A stretch of DNA of 64,000 bases from NCBI RefSeq assembly GCF_015350995.1, contig NZ_JADKRW010000003.1, forward strand, positions 62,001-126,000. The letters are read 5' to 3'. Both the position numbers and the translations under genes were made by a program. This stretch comes from Curtobacterium sp. VKM Ac-1393. GTDB lineage: Bacteria > Actinomycetota > Actinomycetes > Actinomycetales > Microbacteriaceae. A model generated the notes under the pieces. It was not told the DNA's origin and searched no databases. It saw only the letters and a program-made list of their open reading frames with translations. Shown piece after piece: positions 59,431-64,000 of the stretch (position 1 is its first letter; each line of letters starts with the position of its first letter).

Positions 59431-60750
59431 GTGAGCAACGAGGCATTCGACGACCGCTACGAGCTGCGCGAGTTCGCGCCCGGGACGGATGACGAGGGGG
59501 CACCGAACGCCGAGACCGCATCGTGGATGCAGGCCGTCGGCCTCGGCTTCCACGAAGCCGATCCCGACGCCGAGGGCGCCGCACGCATGGCGTCCCACTT
59601 CATCGCCGACGAAGAGACGTTCCTGGGCGTGTACGTCCGGAAGCCCTTCCCCGGTTCCGTCGACGAGACCTGGCCCGCCGGCACCTTCACCTGGTTCCGC
59701 AAGGCGTTGAGCTGGGGCGACGGGTCATCCGTCGACACGCAGGCGATCTCGGCGGTCACGGTCCGCCCCACCGAGCGTCGCCGCGGCATCCTGCGCCGGA
59801 TGATGACGCACGCGCTCGAGCGCGGCGTCGCCGAGGGCTACGCGGTCGCGTCCCTGACGGCGTCCGAGGGCACGATCTACCGCCGCTTCGGCTTCGGCAG
59901 CGCCATCCGCGAGCGCGCGGTGCGCGTCCGTCGCGAGCGTGCCCTCCCCCTGCTCGCCCCGACGTCGGGCTCCGTGTCCGTCGTCACGCCGCAGTGGCTC
60001 GCCGACGGCCCCGGCAAGGCGGTCTTCGAGCGGTTCCACACCCGCACGCCCGGCTCCATGGTCCGCAACACCGGCACGTGGCCGGTCGTCTTCGGGCTGC
60101 TCGGCAACGACGGGCAGAAGGCGAAGGACGTCCGTGCGGCGGTGCACCGTGCCGAGGGCACGGACGAGATCGACGGGTACGTCACCTGGCGCGTCAAAGA
60201 GGACGGATCGTCCGACACCGTGCTCGAGATCGTCGACCTGGTCTACGCGGACGACCAGGCCTACACGGCGCTGTGGGAGTTCGTGCTGTCGATCGACCTG
60301 AACGACGTCGTGAAGTACAACCGCTCGCGGCTCGACGACCCGATCGTCGCGGCCCTCGGCGACAACCGTGCGTACGACGTCGACCACGAAGAGGACCACG
60401 TCTGGCTGCGCGTCCTCGACGTGGCCGCGGTGCTCGAGTCGCGGCCGTTCGCCGTCGACGGCTCGTTGACCCTCGCGGTCACCGATGCGCTCGGCCACAC
60501 GACCGGCACGTACCGCCTGGACGTCCAGGAGGCCCGTGGCACCGTCACGCGTGTCGCCGACGACGCCGACGTGGCCGGTTCCGACGTCCAGCTCAACGTG
60601 GCCGAGCTCGGTGCGCTGCTCATCGGGTCGGTCTCGCCGGTCACCCTGGCGGCCGCCGGCCTGGTCCGCGCTGCAGACCCCGCATCGGTCGAGCTGCTCC
60701 GCGCGATGCTCCTGCCCCCGCGGACCCCGCACGGCATCACGTACTTCTGA
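59431..60750 (+). CDS. Eis-type GNAT N-acetyltransferase
   Basis: A 439-residue protein with the Eis architecture: N-terminal GNAT domain with acetyl-CoA site VTVRPTERRRGILRRMM at ~109, a second degenerate GNAT domain, and an SCP2-like C-terminal domain (SLTLAVTDALGHTTGTYRLD, VQLNVAELGALLIG) ending in Phe (GITYF), whose terminal carboxylate is catalytic in this family. Eis enzymes acetylate aminoglycosides or protein lysines; here the acceptor is unknown. GTG at 59431, 29 bp behind the photolyase; the stop shares one base with the next ATG. Confidence 0.88.
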   Translation: MSNEAFDDRYELREFAPGTDDEGAPNAETASWMQAVGLGFHEADPDAEGAARMASHFIADEETFLGVYVRKPFPGSVDETWPAGTFTWFRKALSWGDGSSVDTQAISAVTVRPTERRRGILRRMMTHALERGVAEGYAVASLTASEGTIYRRFGFGSAIRERAVRVRRERALPLLAPTSGSVSVVTPQWLADGPGKAVFERFHTRTPGSMVRNTGTWPVVFGLLGNDGQKAKDVRAAVHRAEGTDEIDGYVTWRVKEDGSSDTVLEIVDLVYADDQAYTALWEFVLSIDLNDVVKYNRSRLDDPIVAALGDNRAYDVDHEEDHVWLRVLDVAAVLESRPFAVDGSLTLAVTDALGHTTGTYRLDVQEARGTVTRVADDADVAGSDVQLNVAELGALLIGSVSPVTLAAAGLVRAADPASVELLRAMLLPPRTPHGITYF

Positions 60751-61217
60751 TGGACGTCGCCGGGGTCGTCGGTCGGGCGCGACAGGTCGTCTCCGTCATG
60801 GCGTCCCCGGCCCTCCGAGCGGCGGTGTTCGGCGGAGCCCCTACCGACGACCGCACCCGGGCGGCGATCGGCTCGTTCGACTGGGTCACCGACGACGACC
60901 CCGACGCCCCGGTGCTCGGTCGGACGGCACGGGAGCTGCAGCGGTTGCAGTCAGCGGCCGCGGTGCTCGAGTTCGGCCGGATCGAGCGGATGCCGGTGAA
61001 GGACGTCGACCGACATGCGCTGTCCGTCCGGATCGTGGAGCTCGTGTTCGAGCGCCTCGGGCGTGACCGCGCCATGCCGGAGGCCGTGTTGAACGCCGCG
61101 GTCGGCATGTTCGCAGCCGACGTGTCCGTCGTGCGACGGGACGCTGTGGATCTCGGCGTGCTGACGCGCACCGACGACGGTTCGGTCTACCGCTTCGTGG
61201 CTGGCCGCTCGGCTTGA
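60750..61217 (+). CDS. DUF2087-like protein
   Basis: A 155-residue protein. The C-terminal half (IVELVFERLGRDRAMPEAVL, then MFAADVSVVRRDAVDLGVLT and TDDGSVYRFV) fits the DUF2087 winged-helix-like domain; the N-terminal half resembles the head of ArsR-like regulators fused to that domain. Possibly a regulator for the upstream acetyltransferase. Overlaps its stop (TGATG). Confidence 0.72.
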   Translation: MDVAGVVGRARQVVSVMASPALRAAVFGGAPTDDRTRAAIGSFDWVTDDDPDAPVLGRTARELQRLQSAAAVLEFGRIERMPVKDVDRHALSVRIVELVFERLGRDRAMPEAVLNAAVGMFAADVSVVRRDAVDLGVLTRTDDGSVYRFVAGRSA

Positions 61218-61382
61218 CGGCGGCCGCGGCGGCCACAGCGGCTGATGTCTCGCTCACTGCATCGGCCGGCGAGGGGGTCGTCGCTGGTGCACGGTGCGGG
61301 GTTCGTCGGACAGTGATGGGCTGCCCGCTCGGTGCGGGGTTGCAGTAGGGCACGGAGCGGGCAACCTCGCACCGGCTGCCCG

Positions 61383-61516
61383 CCCTCGCACCGTGCGAGG
61401 GGTCTGCGCTCTGGTGCGAGGTTCCGCACTCCGTGGGATGCGTGCAAGCTCGCACCGAGCACGGAACCTCGCACCACACGCGCGGGGGCAGACGCCGGAC
61501 CTCGCACGGTGCGAGG
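61383..61516. repeat. Cluster of CCTCGCAC/GTGCGAGG palindromes
   Basis: CCCTCGCAC-C-GTGCGAGGG at 61383-61401; TGGTGCGAGGTTCCG at 61412-61426 with its exact complement at 61462-61476; CCTCGCAC-G-GTGCGAGG at 61500-61516. More single GTGCGGGG/CTCGCACC words lie at 61288-61370. They fill the 312-bp gene-free gap 61218-61529 between two convergent genes, where they may terminate both. Confidence 0.8.
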
Positions 61517-61529
61517 GCTCGACCGCGAC

Positions 61530-62528
61530 CTACGCCCGCCGCCGCACCCGCGGGTCGACGAACGCGTAGACCACGTCGACGATCACGTTCGCGGTGACGA
61601 TCAACAGCGCCGAGAACAGCGTGAAGCCGACGACGACCTGCAGGTCGAGCGTGTGCACGGCGTCGATGAGCAGCGCCCCGAGGCCCTGCATCGAGAACAC
61701 CTTCTCGGTGATGACCGCACCCCCGAGCAGCGAACCGAGGTCGAGCCCGAACAGCGTCACCACCGGCAGGATCGCGGTGCGGAGTCCGTGGCGGACGACG
61801 ACCTGGCGCTCCCGCAGCCCCTTGGCCCGAGCGGTCCGGACGAAGTCCTGCGACATCGACTCGAGCATCTCGCCACGGGTCAGCCGGGCGTAGATCGCCG
61901 CGCTGATGAACGCGAGCACGCACCACGGCAGGATCAGGTGGGTGAACCACCCGACCGGGTCGTCGGTGAACGCGACGTAGCCACTCGTCGGCAGGATGCC
62001 GAGCACGAACCCGAACAGCAGGATGCCGAGCAGCCCGATCAGGTACGCCGGCGACGAGACCCCGGCGACGGCGACGGTCATCACGGCCCGGTCGACGAAG
62101 GTCCCCCGTCGCAGCGCGGACACGGCGCCGCCGAACACCCCGGTGACGAGCCACAGGACGGCCGCGCCGACGGCGATCGATGCGGTGACGGGCAGGCGGG
62201 ACAGGATCAGTTCGGTGACGCTCTCGTGCAGCTGGAACGAGTACCCGAAGCACGGTGCGGCGCAGGTGATCACGGACGCGCCGCTGCCGAAGGTGCGGCC
62301 GGTGAAGATCCCCGCCAGGTACGCGCCGAACTGCGCGATCCACGGCTTGTCGGTGCCCAGGAACGCCTGCACCTCGCGCAGCCGGTCCGGCGTGCAGGGC
62401 TTGTCGCAGATCGCCCGCGCGGGGTTCGTCGGCAACAGCATGAACAACGCGTAGGTGATCGCGGCGACGACGAGCAGCACGACGGCGGCCCCGAGGATCC
62501 GGATGGCGATGAAGCGGAACGTGGTCAC
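61530..62528 (-). CDS. Peptide/nickel-type ABC transporter permease (DppB-like)
   Basis: A 332-residue DppB/OppB permease: MTTFRFIAIRILGAAVVLLV first helix, LPTNPARAICDKPCTPDRL periplasmic segment with two cysteines (an OppB-like insertion), and the C-terminal coupling region SQDFVRTARAKGLRERQVVV at ~222. GTG at 62528 overlaps the DppC-type gene by GTGA. It is the last gene of the operon. Confidence 0.9.
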   Translation of the reverse strand: MTTFRFIAIRILGAAVVLLVVAAITYALFMLLPTNPARAICDKPCTPDRLREVQAFLGTDKPWIAQFGAYLAGIFTGRTFGSGASVITCAAPCFGYSFQLHESVTELILSRLPVTASIAVGAAVLWLVTGVFGGAVSALRRGTFVDRAVMTVAVAGVSSPAYLIGLLGILLFGFVLGILPTSGYVAFTDDPVGWFTHLILPWCVLAFISAAIYARLTRGEMLESMSQDFVRTARAKGLRERQVVVRHGLRTAILPVVTLFGLDLGSLLGGAVITEKVFSMQGLGALLIDAVHTLDLQVVVGFTLFSALLIVTANVIVDVVYAFVDPRVRRRA

Positions 62529-63460
62529 CGACGGCCTCCCCTCGGGTCGAGGGCGTCGCGCAGGGCGTCGCCGAGCACGTTGAACGCGAGGGTGATGAGG
62601 AACAGGGCCACTCCGGGGAACACGAGGTACATGGGGTCGGTCTGCACCCAGCCGATGGCGTCACCGATGCTGCGGCCCCACGACGGCGTCGGCGGGTTCA
62701 CGCCGACGGCCAGGAAGGACAGCGCGGCCTCGGCTCCGATCATCGACGGGATCGAGATCGTCGCGTAGACGGTGATCGTCGCGGCGAGGTTCGGCAGCAG
62801 CTGCGTGCGGATGACGTGCCACCGCCCGGCCCCCATCGCCGTGGACGCGACGACGTAGTTCCGGCTGACGAGGGACAGGGTCTGGCCACGGACCACGCGG
62901 GCCACGGACGGCCAGCCGAAGAACCCGATGACGAGCACGACCAGGATCGGCTTCGGGAACGAGGTCGGCACGATCGCGGTGAGGGCGATCATGAACACGA
63001 GCGACGGGAACCCGAAGATCACGTCGACCACCCGCGACAGCACGCGGTCGTACCAGCCGCCGAAGAAGCCGGTGGTGACGCCGACGAGCACGCCGATCAC
63101 GATGGACACGACGGTCGCGGCGAGGCCGATGCCGAGCGACGTGCGGGCACCGTAGGTCACGATCGCGAACAGGTCGCGTCCGGTGAGCGGCTCGACGCCG
63201 AACCAGTGCTCCCCGCTGATGCCGCCGCCGAAGCCCTTCGGCGCACCGAACGAGTTCAGCGCGTCGATGTCGTACCCGTACGGGTCCTGCCCGGTCAGGG
63301 CGCTGATGAGCGGCGCGGCGACGGCGACGACGAGGAACACGACGATGACGACGGCCGAGGTCACGGCCCAGCGGTCCTGCCGGACCCGGCGAACCACGGC
63401 GCGGAAGCCGGTCGTGCGTCCGGACGACGCCACGGGGCGCTCGACGACGTTGGCGGTCAC
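62525..63460 (-). CDS. Peptide/nickel-type ABC transporter permease (DppC-like)
   Basis: A 311-residue DppC/OppC permease with the N-terminal OppC_N helix (WAVTSAVVIVVFLVVAVAAP), HWFGVEPLTGRDLFAIVTYG and the coupling loop SRNYVVASTAMGAGRWHVIR at ~197. GTG at 63460 (VTANVVERP) overlaps the ATPase stop by GTGA. It partners the DppB-like protein. Confidence 0.9.
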   Translation of the reverse strand: MTANVVERPVASSGRTTGFRAVVRRVRQDRWAVTSAVVIVVFLVVAVAAPLISALTGQDPYGYDIDALNSFGAPKGFGGGISGEHWFGVEPLTGRDLFAIVTYGARTSLGIGLAATVVSIVIGVLVGVTTGFFGGWYDRVLSRVVDVIFGFPSLVFMIALTAIVPTSFPKPILVVLVIGFFGWPSVARVVRGQTLSLVSRNYVVASTAMGAGRWHVIRTQLLPNLAATITVYATISIPSMIGAEAALSFLAVGVNPPTPSWGRSIGDAIGWVQTDPMYLVFPGVALFLITLAFNVLGDALRDALDPRGGRR

Positions 63461-64000
63461 GAGGCCACTCCTTCCCAGGCGCGCCAGGCTTCGCGGCGAG
63501 CTGCCTGTCGCACCGGGTCGGCGACGGGTGCGGCTGCCAGGAGCATGCGCGTGTAGTCCTGCTGCGGGTCGTCGAGCACGGATTCGGTGCTCCCCCGCTC
63601 GACCACGCGGCCGTCGTGCAGGACGAGCACCTGGTCGGCGAGCTGCCGGACAACGGCGAGGTCGTGGCTGATGAGCAGCATGCCGAACCCGAACTCGTCC
63701 TGCAGTCGGGCGAGCAGGTCGAGCACGGCCGCCTGCACGGTCACGTCGAGCGCCGAGGTCGGCTCGTCGGCAATGACGAGGGCCGGTCGGAGCGCCAGCG
63801 CACGCGCGACAGCGACGCGCTGGCGCTGGCCTCCCGACAGCTGGTGCGGGAACCGCTCGGCCCACGACGGATCGAGTTGCACGGCGGTCAGCAGCTCGCG
63901 GACCCGGTCCTCGCGGTCCGGGCCCGAGGCCGTGCCGTGCACGAGCAACGGCTCGGCGATGCTCCACCCGATCGTCTGCCGCGGGTTGAGCGACGACGCC
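63457..64000 (-). CDS. Peptide ABC transporter ATP-binding protein, C-terminal part (cut by window edge)
   Basis: About 181 codons of a Dpp/Opp-type ATPase. At the edge it reads ASSLNPRQTIGWSIAEPLLV, the oligopeptide-ATPase Q-loop, followed by LSGGQRQRVAVARALALRP, Walker B ALVIADEPTSALDVT and H-loop LLISHDLAVV; the Walker A motif lies beyond the window. The end is DYTRMLLAAAPVADPVR and a tail. The ordering ATPase-DppC-DppB suggests a binding protein further right. Confidence 0.88.
   Translation of the reverse strand, partial: ASSLNPRQTIGWSIAEPLLVHGTASGPDREDRVRELLTAVQLDPSWAERFPHQLSGGQRQRVAVARALALRPALVIADEPTSALDVTVQAAVLDLLARLQDEFGFGMLLISHDLAVVRQLADQVLVLHDGRVVERGSTESVLDDPQQDYTRMLLAAAPVADPVRQAARREAWRAWEGVAS

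Noticed and set aside
61218..61529. Possible CRISPR array in the GTGCGAGG-rich gap
   Set aside because: Repeat words are palindromic, irregularly spaced, in both orientations and lack uniform spacers; no cas gene is in the window.

Overview
The window is a 64-kb piece of a high-GC Gram-positive chromosome, with dense genes, many GTG starts and many GTGA/ATGA stop-start overlaps. The gene set (zinc-independent L36 beside a CobW-like protein, SorC, LacI and ROK regulators over many sugar operons, a SipW-type secretion cluster, a PF04244-type photolyase) fits the actinobacterial family Microbacteriaceae, and a Curtobacterium-like plant-associated organism is the best guess. That placement is inference from gene content; no rRNA gene is present to settle it. 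No tRNA, rRNA, CRISPR array, transposase or phage module was seen.

Layout. 0-6 kb: truncated SorC regulator divergent from glpD, a histidine phosphatase, a Zur-box divergon (rpmJ and a CobW-like protein without its P-loop), and an MHS-type symporter. 6-15 kb: a polyol cluster with SorC regulator and short-chain dehydrogenase on one strand, and erythritol/threitol dehydrogenase, polyol permease, DAK-type ketose kinase and RpiB-type isomerase on the other, then an FGGY kinase. 15-16.2 kb: an Abi_2/HEPN abortive-infection protein preceded by a terminator-like hairpin that may be a small RNA. 16-21 kb: a LolA-like secreted protein coupled to an ABC exporter, a quinone-oxidoreductase-like protein and a metallophosphoesterase. 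21-36 kb: a complete L-rhamnoside regulon (two LacI regulators, ABC importer, GH78 rhamnosidase, rhamnose isomerase, bifunctional aldolase/dehydrogenase, rhamnulokinase, lactate dehydrogenase), with matching LacI-type operators at both promoters. 36-40.5 kb: a GH16 enzyme and an island of small membrane ORFans bounded by repeated palindromes. 40.5-47.5 kb: Nudix hydrolase, ROK regulator, second sugar ABC importer and GH13 glucosidase. 47.5-52 kb: Nat-type ABC exporter, winged-helix/membrane pair, TetR regulator and PnuC. 52-55 kb: three SipW-dependent surface proteins with their signal peptidase. 55-64 kb: small conserved proteins, an iron-sulfur photolyase, an Eis-type acetyltransferase, and a partial Dpp/Opp peptide ABC operon that runs off the right edge.

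How it works together. Most of the window is carbon scavenging: import of plant-type rhamnosides, alpha-glucosides and polyols, intracellular hydrolysis and funnelling to dihydroxyacetone phosphate, pyruvate and erythrose 4-phosphate, each under its own repressor. Between operons sit several families of near-identical palindromes. Two families always lie just behind stop codons and look like terminators; another lies mostly in divergent promoter regions and is unexplained.
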